Shown: positions 46,106-58,299, numbered from the stretch's first letter. The stretch is DNA of 64,000 nt from Xenopus tropicalis (GCF_000004195.4 NC_030677.2:62874222-62938221); one strand, 5' to 3'. Numbers and translations: made by a program. The notes: generated by a model from the sequence alone, not told the origin.

Positions 46106-47477
46106 TATTGTGCCTATTACAAAAACAAATATACAAAGAGAATTCATAATGGAAACAAAAGCAATATAACTGATTTTGTTTTGTTTCATTTTTTTTCCTT
46201 ATTTTCATTTTTTATTTCCTTGTGTCTAGCCAGTTGTCCTATAATGAAGTGCCCAGTCCTATCTAAGGTGTCAGGAATCAATCGTGACTGGGGTAATGCA
46301 GCTGAACAGAAATGGCACGTGACTTTTTATGTTTTATTTCATTATGCTTTGCAGCAGTTAAAGTAATTATCATATGTTATGAGAGCTGGGACATAAGAGG
46401 ATTAAGTGATCTTTCCAGGGTCAGAATATGTTGTTTCCAATGGGATTTAAAACAGAATCTGTACCTATCTTTCAGTGATGAATTTATCAAAGAATGAGGT
46501 CAGTCTCACTTGGGATTTTAACTTGAGTTTCTCATGCTTACATTGATTCTGTATTGCTTGTAGTCAGATTGGCTGCTGTCCATTTCTCTTTCTATTTCTT
46601 TGTATTGGCTTTTTATCCATGCATGTATGAATTAGTGGAAGGCCTAAAATATTCACTCTTCAGTACAGTATGGTATCTAGAGTAGTATCTGAAGAGTGAT
46701 TATCCAGAAAGGGCACAGGATATGTTTTTTTGTATTGGTTTGGAATGGGCTTTTACTTCTTGTAATTGTGAGGTGTTTTCATGATTTTTGGTGGTGTTTT
46801 ACTTACCGATTAATTTTTTAGGCTGTTTTTGGTTTATTTTTAGTTGTAAAGTTGTGTGTTAGACTGTTGTGAAGTTGTGTGTTCCTTTAGGTCCATATGG
46901 TGTTTTCTCACATCAAAAAAAGCAGTTTATAAGAACTGGCTGCTCGGAGCACAGTAGCGTAGGGTTGCGTTGATAAGGCTAGGAGGAGGCAGAGCAGTGC
47001 TGATGTCATCATATGGGAAGGAAGAGGCAGAGTGCACTGGGGACAGAAGAAGATGTGGGTAGGGTTATAGCTCTCTCCAAGCAACGTCCTACCCACCCTC
47101 CCCTCAACTTTAGCTAGTGGGGGAATTCTTGCTGTTTGGGGGTTTATATCCAGATTTATATGGCTATGTAGCCAACTGGGATGTGTTTTATGGTCACAGG
47201 TCCCACTAGGTGGTGAATTGGTTGCCTATTTTAAACTTGGCTATCAGGACTGGATGTCTGGCATGATAGGTAACCCCAAGACTGGTGTTGATGGTGCTTG
47301 TGGCAAGTGTTCCTTGGGAGTGTTTTTGACATTGAAATTAAAAAAATTATCATGGGTTTTGTTATTCATGTTAAACTGTAAATTGTTACAAATTGTTAAT
47401 TAAAGCTGTGGCCTTCATCCATAACAAAAAAATCTGTCTCCCTCATATTTCGTTATTGAGTAGTTTAAAGGAAAGTA
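46106..47477. other. Unassigned; possible retroelement remnant 46,900-47,455
   Basis: 46,920-47,110 is GC-richer (ggctgctcggagcacagtag, ctcccctcaactttagctag) and the segment ends aattaaagctgtggccttca near 47,400. It may be the 3' end of a retroelement related to 36,880-37,460, at low certainty. TTAAAGGAAAG at 47,464 resembles a T2 MITE start. Confidence 0.3.
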
Positions 47478-47485
47478 ATGGGAAG

Positions 47486-47740
47486 CAGTGATGAGTAAAC
47501 CTGTCCTGCCTCCCTTCGGCACAAAAACTGCAAAAAAAATTAATGAAACAGCAAAAAATTTGTGTGATGCACGCAACTTTTTTTTTATGAGACTGTGACT
47601 TTTGATGCGACCACAACTTTTTCCTCACTTGCCGAATTTTTTTTCACACCAAATTTTTGTGCCCGTTTCAAATCCACCAATGGCAAAATATGGAATTTCG
47701 CAGCAAATTCATGCCTGGCGAAAAATTTTGCTCATCACTA
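47486..47740. mobile_element. hAT MITE, TAGTGATGAGC family, reference copy
   Basis: 255 bp; starts cagtgatgagtaaacctgtc and ends aattttgctcatcacta. It is flanked by a perfect 8-bp duplication, atgggaag, at 47,478-47,485 and 47,741-47,748. The interior words (tccaccaatggcaaaatatg, attcatgcctggcgaaaaat) define the family. This copy has the clearest ends and target site of all the members here. Confidence 0.9.
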
Positions 47741-47748
47741 ATGGGAAG

Positions 47749-49784
47749 TTCTGGTCAGTATGTTGGGTGATTTGGTTATGCCAACTCGTACTGCCTTAGT
47801 CTTTATTTTATAGTCTTTATTTTTAATGGAAAATGATCCATTCCAATTCCCCTTTATTGTCATCCCATTTAAATTTCTGCATAGAAATAACTTAAAACTA
47901 ACAAATGGTTAAGAAAGGAACATCCTTTAATATTCATTATACCTTTATTTATCTTGACATTTCTTCTCTGTTAAGCCCAGCTCTGCTAACGATATACACC
48001 ACATAAATGCTAAATGATGATGTGCAGCCTACAAAGTATGTATCCGAAATAAAAGTCGTAGAAGCAAATTATGTTATCTAAAATGCACTTACATATTAAT
48101 GCCTATGTTGTAATTTAATAAGAATCTTAAGCCATGCATTTGCATCATTTTTTAATGCTTGCCGTCCGTAAATCTCATTATTGGATTCATGTTCCTCCTA
48201 GTGGAAATGCACAAATTGAGATCTTTCACAAATACTTTGACATGTGGTTTCATTAAATGCTAAATTATTTAGCATACTGGGATTTTGAGTATTTAATAAT
48301 AGATTTTATTGGATGGCTAATACATTTTTTTTTTTTTTTAAAAAAGGTTCCAGGTTATTGAAGTAACATCACTGGAGTGTTTGTGTGTGTCTGTATTTCC
48401 CTTTTTCAGTGGTGAATATTATGATAAGATTTAAGCAAATTACAATTACTTAATAATAATAAAAGTTCTCCCACAAAAGTCCTCCATTTTCCTATATTTT
48501 AAAGATAAAAAATGAAGATGCTCCATAATTTGTTTTCAATTAAAAGGTCACATTTCTCTAAAAATCAATGGAAATACAATGCAATCATCTTTTTTCTTTC
48601 TGGAGAAGTAAAAGTAAATTAAAACCACCTTATTAGAAATTAATATTAACTGTAACTTTTATGGAGCAAAAGTACCGTATTAGGCTTTACTGCCTCAAAT
48701 AAAAGGTCAGAATTCAATTTAAGTGAAGGGTAAGCAGGACAGTTTAGGGGTTTGCAGAGATCACTGACTTTTTATTTGCAAACATTTCAAATAAGATGTG
48801 ATCTTTAGTCATTGTGCTGCCCCAGCAGTTAATATTTGTGTATTATGTTAAAGTTAATGGTTTATATGCATAAACATTGTTACACTGCCACGTAGTGACC
48901 AAGGTCATATTGCAAGTTGTTTATTTCTAAGTCTGTATCCCTCCCATTCCCCTTCCTTATATGTGACATCAGTTCCTCCCATCATGCCATTCATGTTCCT
49001 GCTTTCTATGTATGAGGAGCTACTCCAGGGGTTGGGAAAGCAATATTCCTTTTGACCTCCAGCATTTGTCCATCCACCCCAACATTTGTTCACCCACAAC
49101 AAATAAAGAACCTTTGTGGATTTCAAGTGTCTGGTGAGTTCTGCTATCTGGCAAAGATTGCCCACAGTGACTGTGCCCAGCTCCATACAGGCCCAGGGAG
49201 AGAGGTCGCAGGGGAAACTCAGCCATTATCACAGCAATTGGAGTCAGAATAGTCATATTATGTTTTGCCCAATGCCTTCTGATACTCCATCTTCTAAATG
49301 AAGCCCTTCTCTTTTTGTGTGTATGTATAGATTATATTATAATGCAGGTTCTTAGTATTGACCAGTCTGACTTTCCTCCCAGAAACCTTGTCTTGTTCTA
49401 GGTAAAGAGTACTTTCCTAAGGCATAAGAAGAGTACTTTTCATAAGACTAAAAAAGTGTTAGTCTTGACCTCACACTGATAATTCAGTTTTAAAAAAACA
49501 CATGGAAACCATATAGTGGAATCAGAAAATTTTATATAAATCCATCTACTTAAATATCTATAAAAAAAGGCAACACTAACAAATGAAATTCCAGTGAAGG
49601 AGAAACATCATGAATACTTTTAAAGAAATTGTTGGAACTCCTTATTGTACAGAGAAATTCAGAAACCTCCCCTCTAAGATACAAAAAGTTAGGCATAGAA
49701 CAAATAAAGCCCCATCAGGAAATTCATTTTACTTCAGGATACTGTACTTTTACACTGTAATTCTAAATCCTCTGCAGCTATGTG
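47749..49784. other. Long stretch without recognised genes
   Basis: AT-rich. Around 48,900-49,300 overlapping frames on both strands reach 93 codons but show no domain. A T run followed by an A run at 48,327-48,345 is simple sequence. Confidence 0.45.
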
Positions 49785-50080
49785 ACCTGTTATCCAGAAT
49801 GCTTGGGACCTGGAGTTTTCCGGATAAGGGGCTATAATTTAGATCTCCATACCTCAAGCCTACTAAAAACTAATTTAAACATTTTTTCTCTCCAATAAGG
49901 ATTACTTATATTTTAGTTGGGATTAAGTACAAGGTACTGTTTTATTATTACAGAGAAACAGGAAATTATTTTTAAAATTTTGAATTATTTTATTAAAATG
50001 GAGTCTATGGGAGATGGTCTTCCTGTAATTTGGAGCTTTCTGGATAATAGGTTTCTGGATAATGGATTCCATACCATTAC
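49785..50080. mobile_element. TA-type MITE, near-complete copy
   Basis: acctgttatccagaatgctt, gttttccggataaggggct, gttgggattaagtacaaggt, atttggagctttctggataa and ataatggattccatacc in order, with complementary ends. Opposite orientation to 419-718. This is the best-preserved member in the window. Confidence 0.75.
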
Positions 50081-50173
50081 TCTACAATAAAAATCCCACT
50101 ATGAATAAAGTGCCCCATTGCAGGATACTTGAATGAAAAATTATCAAATAAATTAGAGTAACCACTATATTGT

Positions 50174-50416
50174 TTGTAAGTTACCCTCCCATATAGATTG
50201 TAAGCTCTACAGGGCAGGGACCTCCATCCTCTTGTGTCTTTGACTCTTAACTTATTGCAACTGTATTTATCTTGTATCTATCTGTATTTATTGTTGTACT
50301 TTGTATTTATCTATTATTATCTTAATAATCCCCTGTTTGTATTAATGTATTCTACTGTACAGCGCTGCGTACATAAGTAGGGCTTTATAAATAAAGATAT
50401 ACATACATACATACAT
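50174..50416 (+). mobile_element. L2/CR1-like 3' tail
   Basis: From taccctcccatatagattgt through ctctacagggcagggacctc and cagcgctgcgtacataagta to an (ATAC)n tail. Last ~240 bases of the 5,908-type element; no coding part. Confidence 0.85.
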
Positions 50417-50780
50417 TAACTTTGTTACATATTTTTACTGGAGTACAATAGTACTGACAAAGAATTCAAGTACCATCACAAGGTCCTACTGTAAATGTTT
50501 ATTATAAGAGCTGAGAGCATTTAAGACTGTCACTATGAATGTTTGAATCCAAACCATGGATCTAAATCATGTATATTGGTAGCCAACATAAGTCCACAAT
50601 GGAGCAAATTGTGTCACCGTTTTCTACGCATAATAAATAGGCACCTTAGTGTACAACAAGTGAAGCCTTTTCAAAAGTAGAGAGCCAAAATACGCTAATG
50701 GCCTGTAATATGCAGGGATATACACAAGAATTTTTTTTCTAGTTTATGTTTCCAGAATTGTCTATCAATTCAGCACTTAA

Positions 50781-51300
50781 AGGAAAACTATTAGTGATGA
50801 GTGAATCTGTCCCATTTCGCTTCACTTGAAAATTTGCGCAATAAAAAAAAATGTGCAAAAGGGTGGAAAAACCACAAAACGTGCATGTCATGCAACTTTT
50901 TTTATTGCACATGTCTTTTTTTCCTCACATGCACCTTTTTTTTTACATAACTGCATCTCTTTTGCCGTGACTGCGCCCATTTTGACGCAACCTTGCCCAA
51001 TTTGACACAATCAAGACATTTTTTGACGCACTATGAATTTTTCCGCAACAAATTTTCGCAGAAGTTTCCCAAATCACTTTGCCAATGGCGAATTGCGGAA
51101 ATTCGTTGCGAATCCATGCCTGGCAAAAAAATGTGCCCTTCACTAGAAACTATACCCCCAAGCAATGTAGGTCTCTATAACAATATATGGCATAGACACG
51201 CTCATATGTAAAACCCTGCTTCATCTAAATAAACCATTTCATAAAAAGCATTGCGTACTCCTAAATAGAAAATTGCCATTTTAAGAATTAATGGCCGTCA
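50781..51300. mobile_element. T2-type element (AGGAAAACTATACCCCC) split by a hAT MITE
   Basis: TTAA (50,777-50,780) is followed by aggaaaactat, then by the hAT MITE, and the T2 sequence resumes as actatacccccaagcaatg, taaaaccctgcttcatctaa and atagaaaattgccattttaa. This is a familiar Xenopus TTAA-flanked repeat. The right TTAA end was not found, so the end is approximate. Confidence 0.6.
50792..51145. mobile_element. hAT MITE, TAGTGATGAGC family, nested
   Basis: Starts tagtgatgagtgaatctgtc and ends atgtgcccttcacta. Flanks aaaactat and gaaactat match at 7 of 8 bases. 354 bp, the longest uninterrupted member, with several gcgact/gacgcaac words. Confidence 0.8.
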
Positions 51301-52060
51301 ATCACATTTAAGTTGTTACGAATTGTACCAGTGTTCATTTTCCTGGTATTTTTCTCCTCAGTAAAAGATGCAGAAGATGACATTGCACTGTGGTATATAT
51401 ATTGTAGTTTTAATCAGGTACACAGCATATATCTATAATATTATAATAAACCATAAGGTTGGTGTAGAAATATGGTAATTATCTGGTATTGTATACTTTC
51501 AAATAAGAATGCAGGGTGTCAATCTAAAGCAGCTGGGTATTGAGGGAGTGGATTTAGGAGGAGGGGGGAAGTCTGATACATTGAGGGGGGGTAATTCTAA
51601 AGACAGACATACATTTAAAAAAATTATGCAGTCAAAAGAGGGGCAAACAGAACAGGGAGCATAGGGAAAATGATGAATGTATTTGGAGATTTAAGCTGAG
51701 GTTTGGAGACATAAATATTCATAGTTACAAGTCTGAATTTCTTTTAGAGAAAATAGGGTGCCTGTTATATAAAGTTTTGACATAGATGAATTAATATGAT
51801 GACTGCATTAATGACAAATATGTGGAGAAAAGAGTAGAGTTGCAGTAGTCTAGGCCGTGTTTGCACCAAACATTCCCATACTGGAAAATTCACCTTTTTT
51901 TATTTCTGTGGAAAAAAACCTGTTTTTATAAATCTCTTGTTTCCATTGTCATGGCTATTCCCACTGCCTTTTGAATTATTTGCTATATTTTCTAGCAAAC
52001 ATTATTAAAAGAGCAGCATTCTGTGATGGTCCTAGTTAAATCAGTATCTAAATAATATCA
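51301..52060. other. Unassigned AT-rich sequence
   Basis: No gene or repeat end recognised. Confidence 0.45.
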
Positions 52061-52066
52061 ACTGAA

Positions 52067-52344
52067 TCAACAAAGATCTGGAGATCTACTGTTCAAATAC
52101 TTTTGCTCTGTCTTAATTTCAAATGCTTGACATTCAGGCAGAGTGTAGTTACAAAGTGCCATGTATCCTTGATTGTCAGTAGTATATTGTAAGGTTGGTT
52201 CTTTATACAGTAGATAGTTTTGCTGTTTTGAATAATAGAAATCATTATGGTAGAGTTGACTGTTAATTCCTGTATGTATTAACATTTTCAGATCAGTGCT
52301 GGGAAATTCTTCTTCCAGTATATGGCAGATTAAATCTAGATAAT
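52067..52344 (-). CDS. Exon-like open segment, unknown protein (low confidence)
   Basis: On the minus strand a frame is open from an upstream stop near 52,410 to the TGA at 52,067-52,069, giving up to 107 codons from the first listed Met (52,390). A good splice-acceptor-like stretch (ttgattctcattatctag) would start a terminal exon at about 52,344. The peptide is mixed and hydrophilic rather than low-complexity (for example ICHILEEEFPSTDLKMLIHT, then NNQ-poor and Tyr-rich text such as NYLLYKEPTLQYTTDNQGY). A possible AATAAA lies about 165 bases downstream. I do not recognise a family; chance remains a serious alternative. Confidence 0.25.
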
Positions 52345-52810
52345 GAGAATCAATGAATAGATTATTAAGTATGTTATAGCATGGATGCAAATCATTTAGT
52401 ATGCAAGACTTAATGTGCCCTATTGTTGATTTGTTAAAAATGGAAGAATAAAGATTTCTGATTGCAAGGGTTAGCAGCTCTAACTTAGTAAATCAATATA
52501 TAAAACTCACATTATGCAGCCAGAATGCATTCATGTAAGCTTCACATCAATATTGCATTTTAAAGAGAGATACCTGCTTTGGATCAGATGTTGATGTTGG
52601 AGCATTAAATCTTAACTATATTTTTATAGAATAATTGCAAAAACAAAGATTATAATAGAAAAGGCAGTCTTAATCTTTGTTGGTGCTTATATCAGTATGG
52701 TGCTTGGGGAAAATGCTCAGTTAATTATAACTGCAATTATTATACTTCTATTGGATACTGGTTTATTTAAAGTTTACATTTTAAAGTAGATACGACATAC
52801 AGATCTAAAT

Positions 52811-53070
52811 TATGGAAAACACTTTATCTGGCAAACTCCAGGTCCCAAGTACTCCACGTAATAGATCCTAAACTGGTACAGTTACAGCCAGTGGTACAAG
52901 AATGGGATCTGTTATCCAGAAAGCTCTGAATTACGAGGCGGTCACCTCCCACAGACTACATTATAAGCAAATAATTACAAATTTTCTCTATAATAATAAA
53001 ACAGTACCTTGAACTTGATGTCAACAAAGAAATAATTAATCCTTTTTTGGGACAATACAATCCTAATCCA
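52811..53070. mobile_element. TA-type MITE, two joined pieces
   Basis: 52,811-52,880 carries one end (tttatctggcaaactccagg). 52,895-53,070 starts a second copy (gaatgggatctgttatccag, aaagctctgaattacgagg, cagtaccttgaacttgatg, caatcctaatccagttttgt). Likely a rearranged pair or one element inserted beside another. Confidence 0.6.
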
Positions 53071-53284
53071 GTTTTGTTGTATAATAATTGGCGAAAAAAA
53101 CCTGTTGTTTTTGGGGGTTTTTTTGCAATAAAATCATATTTTGGGGGAAAAAAATGAATAGTGAAAAATCGTGAAAAAAAAACTATCCTAACGTTCAACT
53201 TTTGGTTCCATCATGTTAGTCAAACATTACCAAGGCCTTGGCCTGGATTAGCCAAGGCACTGTATGTTAAAATAACTACATATA

Positions 53285-53541
53285 GGGGCGTATTTATTAT
53301 GCTGTGTAAAACTAATTCGCCGAAAAAACGGAGTAAAAAGCTGTGTAAAATAAATGGAAAAGATCGCCATCTGAACGCCGGATATTACGCCATTATTTTC
53401 CGTAAGTTCCGGTGGAAGAAAAAACGCATAAAACAATTACGCCGATTTTACGATGTTTTTATGCCATATTTACACGGCGAAGCCTGGCGATGTGTGGCGA
53501 ATTTTCTCGCCATTTTTTACACAGCATAATAAATATGCCCC
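53285..53541. mobile_element. GGGGC-ended MITE, distinct interior
   Basis: 257 bp. Left end ggggcgtatttattatgctg and right-end complement ggggcatatttattatgctg, continuing to about 27 bases with one mismatch. ATA on both sides (53,282-53,284, 53,542-53,544). The interior is CpG-containing (gaacgccggatattacgcc, tacacggcgaagcctggcga). It shares a terminal motif with 27,585 and GGGGC ends with family E, but not its interior. An open frame across most of the element has no known domain. Confidence 0.75.
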
Positions 53542-53544
53542 ATA

Positions 53545-54512
53545 GACTTCTAAAACACTTGAATACTTTTAAGGTCAGGTAAAACAAACAAAATGCCGAA
53601 ATTATTGTCAAATTGTACTAAACTGACAGTATATACAGTAAAGAAAAAAGATTGTAGTGGAGTTTGTGTACAATACAAAATGGAATATATTGGGCTATAG
53701 GGGATGGTGTGAACAAAAATGTACATTAACCTCAATAATTACAACAAATAAATCAGGAACTGAGAATTTACATGACAGCAGTACAGATGGTGTACAACAA
53801 ACAGGTGTTCCCTGTTCAGCACATGACATTATATCAAAACAGACAAGAAAGATGTCCATGAAGCCTATGGGCCAGATGGTATTCACTAACGTGTCCTTAG
53901 AGAGTTCACTTACATTTTAGTCAGACCATTATTTTCAATTTGCTCAGATTTCCTTTCCTGGAATGGTTAAGATAAATTCAAGCATCAAGAAATGTCTCAC
54001 ATATTTACAAATTCAAATGTATGAACTTATGAAGACTGTAGTGCTGCCATTCTTTTTGCCCCCTCTAGTCTATTTGTTTACCCACCACCAGCTCAATCTG
54101 GCATCTGTGCCTGTTGATGTCACTCTGAGCAAACTTGACCATGTGGTTTCTGTGAACCCATTCAAATTAATTAACTATTGTATCACTCAGCAAGCAGTTA
54201 CTTTATACTATGAACAGTTATAGTTTCATGTTCCAATTTACATCATGTAAGTTTTCATTTAATTACTCATTGTATAGTTAAATTGCTTTACTTTGGCTAT
54301 TCCAGCACCTTGGTTCTTTTCTTATATTAACCATTATGATTAATTGATGAGATTAGAATCATAATTTAATTGTGACCAAACTTTAGGTCAGCACAAGGTC
54401 TCATTATTGGTAATTAAAAAAATCTGCTGTTATTATTTTAGAGAACATTGTTTCTTTTTTGACCAAAATTTAGTTTAACTTTGCTTTGTATGGAACATGC
54501 ATTTATGTACTA
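53545..54512. other. Unassigned sequence
   Basis: AT-rich; short open segments at 53,657-53,920 and 53,963-54,223 without a domain. No repeat ends. Confidence 0.4.
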
Positions 54513-54515
54513 TAT

Positions 54516-55136
54516 GGGGCTGATTTACTAAGACACGAATTCAAATCCGAATTGGAAAAATTCCAATTGGAAAACGAACATTTTGCAACTTTTTCGTATT
54601 TTTTGTGATTTTTTCGTCACCTTTACGACTTTTCGGAAATTGTTGCGACTTTTTCATAACCATTACGACTTGCGCGAAAAGTCACAAATTTTTCGTAGCC
54701 ATTACGATTCGCTCGTATCTTGTCGCAACTTTTTCGTATTGAGCGCTCGTAAGCGGCGGGCGAAACTTTCAGACTTAGCATGATTTTGGAAGCCTCCCAT
54801 AGGACTCAATGGCACCCTGCAGCTCCAACCTGGCCCAAGGAAAGTCTCCCATAGGGCTCAATGGCACCCTGCAGCTCCAACCTGGCCCAAGAAAAGTCAC
54901 CATACTGAAGCTTGAATGATTCCGAATCTTTCGTACTCAGCGCGAAAGCTGCGAAAAAGTCATGACTTTTCATGCAATTCGTAACGGCTACGAAAAAGTT
55001 GCGACATTTTGCGAAACACTCGTAATGGCTACGAAAAAGTCGCGGAAATTTTCTGAAAAATCGCAAAATACCGATCATTGCGAAAAAAACGCATTCGGAC
55101 GCCGTCGGAACGTTTGTGGGTAAGTAAATGTGCCCC
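54516..55136. mobile_element. Family E MITE with two 52-bp units, inverse orientation
   Basis: Flanked by TAT on both sides (54,513-54,515, 55,137-55,139). Starts ggggctgatttactaagaca and ends agtaaatgtgcccc. The left arm has many acttttcg / gcgactttttcgta words; the right arm has their complements. Between them are two minus-strand 52-bp units with a private variant (caccctgcag instead of cactctgcag). Confidence 0.8.
54790..54898 (-). repeat. 52-bp minisatellite, 2 copies
   Basis: The word ggcaccctgcagctcc occurs twice, 52 bases apart, with cccataggactcaatgg at the left edge and ggcccaagaaaagtcacc at the right edge. Confidence 0.9.
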
Positions 55137-55204
55137 TATGTATATGCCTGAGACCTGAGAACTATTACAAAGTTTGTGAGCTTGAAAAAAAGATATGAAT
55201 GAAA

Positions 55205-55890
55205 CAAATCAAATTCAAATTCAAATTTTATTTGTCACATACACGGTCATACACATTATGATATGCAGTGAAATGCTTAGACGACTACTATTGACCTCAA
55301 ATTACAAAAAAAAAATTTGAATAATATAGAATATAAAGAAGTTAAGAATAAAATGAAAAGAATAAAATGAAATTAAATACAATAATATAATAATTAAAAT
55401 GTATGTAGTTCAATGTAGAACCATGGCCAAATTGTTGGCATGATAATTTGCAAGAATTACGTGTGCAAAATAAAAAGACTTAATCCTTAACAAAGGGTCC
55501 TAAAGGTTCCTAGATCCATGTGATGTTATTATGATTGACAGCTCGTATGGCCTTCGGGAAGAACCTCCTTCTCAATCTCTCTGTGTTAGCCTTCAGGGAG
55601 CGGAAGCGCCTTCCTGACCGCAACAGACAGAACAGTCCATTGTCGGGATGGCCTTGCACTATCTTTCTGGCCTTGGTCCAGCAACGTTTGTTGTAGATCG
55701 ATTGAAGGTCAGGGAGCTTGATACAGATGATGCGTTCAGCTAATCGTACTACCCTCTGTAGGGCTCGTCTGTCCTGCATGATACTGTTCCCGAACCAGGT
55801 TGAGTTGTTTCCCGTCAGGAAGCTCTCTGTGGTGCAGGATGCAACTCTTTGTCCAAGTAGAACCTTCCTCACGTCTAGGTAATCCAGAGA
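55205..55890 (-). pseudogene. Non-LTR retrotransposon 3' end with RT C-terminal region
   Basis: The minus-strand frame 55,872-55,510 encodes about 120 residues typical of the C-terminal end of vertebrate LINE ORF2 proteins: WFGNSIMQDRRALQRVVRLA, ERIICIKLPDLQSIYNKRC, GLFCLLRSGRRFRSLKANTE and RLRRRFFPKAIRAVN. It is followed by a 3' UTR (rc of atttgtcacatacacggtc) and a TTTGAA tandem tail at 55,205-55,228. Upstream RT blocks are missing (5' truncation). It is a different lineage from the 5,908-type element. The frame itself is still open. Confidence 0.8.
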
Positions 55891-56586
55891 GAGGCTATTG
55901 TAGCTAAATTCACTTCACTATCTCCAGAACATAAAAGTTATGCATCTGCCATATTTCCTTCCAAGCCAGTTCAGCATTTAAACATTTAAAAATGATTGTA
56001 ACGCAGTTTGTTGGTCTAAAATGTAAAAATATCCCTTGCGGATGGGTCTCCCCCTGAAATAAATAACTCACTAGTCACAAATATGTTTCTTCCAACAACA
56101 TGATTTCTTAAACTTGGGGTTTTTTTTCGACTAATTAGTATTTTGCATTTAATAATTGTTTGTTTCAGCAAAATATTTTAGAGAGGTATTACAAAAAACA
56201 TATATATACAAGGAACAAGAGTCTAATTAAAGAAGTAATTTAAAAAGCAAGTTTCTACAATTCACCTTCAACTATAAAAGAATATTCACATGGAAATGTT
56301 GGGATTAATAAAAAAGATATCAAAAGAAATAATTGCAAAACAAAGCGATAAATAAAACTGGCTACAAAAGGGAAGAATTAACCACATTTGCCCATAATAT
56401 GTATTTTAAATTATGTTATTTATCATAGTTATAGCTAATTTGGGTTAAGAAAAGACAACTATTCTTTAATTTAAATGTATCCCTCAACACCAAAAAAACA
56501 CTATTACCCACTGTGCCTCTATTTCTTTCTCTCTCTTTCTCTTTCACACTCTATCTGTCTATTCTAGAGCCTATTTTCTTGACTAT
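55891..56586. other. Unassigned AT-rich sequence
   Basis: No gene or repeat end; a CT-rich run at 56,520-56,550. Confidence 0.45.
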
Positions 56587-57031
56587 GGGGCCCATTCATT
56601 AAAGCACGATTGACCACAAATGAGAAAAATTCATATTTTTTCTATTTGTTAGAACTTTTCGTATTGACCATGATAAAATCATTAATTTTTTTGTGGTTTT
56701 TGTTAAATTCCACAAAAAAGTAGTATTTTTCGCAAAGACCAATTTGGAATTCATCAAAGCATTGGTATCGTGGCTTTCTTTTCACCAGGCTGGAGCTGCA
56801 GAGTGCCATGGACGGCTTTCAAAATCATGCATTGAAGTTTCAAAGCCAGAAAGGTTTTCGCGCTGTTTATGATCGTTCGGATACAAACATTTTGTGACTT
56901 TTGGATCGCAACCACAATATTTTCGTACAACCAAGAAAAGAATTTTCAAGCAATTTTCACACATCAGAAATTATCGTGATTACTCCAAATTTTTTTCCAA
57001 TAGTGCTTTTTAATCTTAATGAATGGGCCCC
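56587..57031. mobile_element. Family E MITE with one 52-bp-like unit
   Basis: Starts ggggcccattcattaaagca and ends ttaatgaatgggcccc, preceded by TAT and followed by TAC. The centre has tggtatcgtggctttctttt and one degraded unit (ggctggagctgcagagtgcc, then atggacggctttcaaaatca). The right arm has gttttcgcgctgtttatgat. It shows the single-unit state of the family. Confidence 0.7.
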
Positions 57032-58283
57032 TACGTGTCATTTTGGGTTTTCTGCTGGTGGGGCATGGTCATTCTCTTACACAGCCTCTATTTATATTTG
57101 ATTTAGATTTAGCAGAAAAACCTTAGTCAGTCAAGTGAACAGCTACAGGGTTCCCTTGTACCTACAGTCCAGACACTGTTCCTACAAAATAAAAAAACAT
57201 ATTTACAAAATATAAAATAAACATAAGCATATTAATATTATGTTGCACAGATTGACAAAAATTATCACAGCAGGGTAGTCATTACCCAAGAATAAAAGGC
57301 ACTTTACCATACTATCAGTGAGACACAGATGAACTTGGGTTGAAATCAATCGCAACAGTAAAACAAAAGAGCTATGGTTTCAGGTCAGTATTAAACTTAT
57401 AGTAAGGGTTCTGAAGAGGTGAGGATGGGCAATTTTAGATTTAAATGCTTTTAATGTAAGCTTTGATAAGGCTTTATACTTTTAAAGACACAGCTACAGT
57501 CATATAGAATAGCATATTGCATAGCCATGGTTATGTTTGATTTGGAATTTAAATTCACCGTAGTACATAATTAGGTATGGAAAAACTAATGAATCATTGC
57601 ACCAATTAACACCCTTTGGTTTTTTAGTTATCATTGGCATGCTGTGGCTCAAAATATCAGTAATAATTGTAACAAATTAAAATAATAACATTTTCTTTTT
57701 AAAAGGATCTCTAGTTTACTCCATTTGATAATTTACAGCATAAATCAGGAACATTGCATCCATTCTCTCAATGCAGTACAAGACTATACATTGATTAGTC
57801 TTTTTTTCTTATTTTTTCTGAAGGTAAAAATCATATGATAAATTTACAGGGCGGACTATTGGCATCATGGGCATATTGGGCAACCGTTGTCAAAAGGCTA
57901 AGCATTATTGTGCTCACACCTTTATGGAGTTACGCATGGTCTGGCCTTTAAATCCAATCATTCTGCATATGTAATAAATTACAGTGGCCTTCATAGGATG
58001 CTATTCAAGGGGAACTATAATGTCACTTGTTCACACAGCTCATCATAAATTGCTTTGACATTTTGTGCTCCCCTTCACCGGGCCATTCAACATAATCCAA
58101 TGGAACAGTGCTACATATGTAACATTTGCTTCCTTTTATGCTGTTATTCACACATGGATGGATTCATGTAAAGAATTAATGATGCTAAAAATTCTCGTAG
58201 ATAAAGAGAGAAAACAGTGTTTTTTTTCTGATTTAACCCTGTACCTGCCAAGAAACATTTGATAGAACCTGGAGAACACCTTT
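57032..58283. other. Unassigned AT-rich sequence
   Basis: No gene, RNA or repeat end recognised. Confidence 0.45.
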
Positions 58284-58299
58284 AAAAAAGGTAGCAGCT

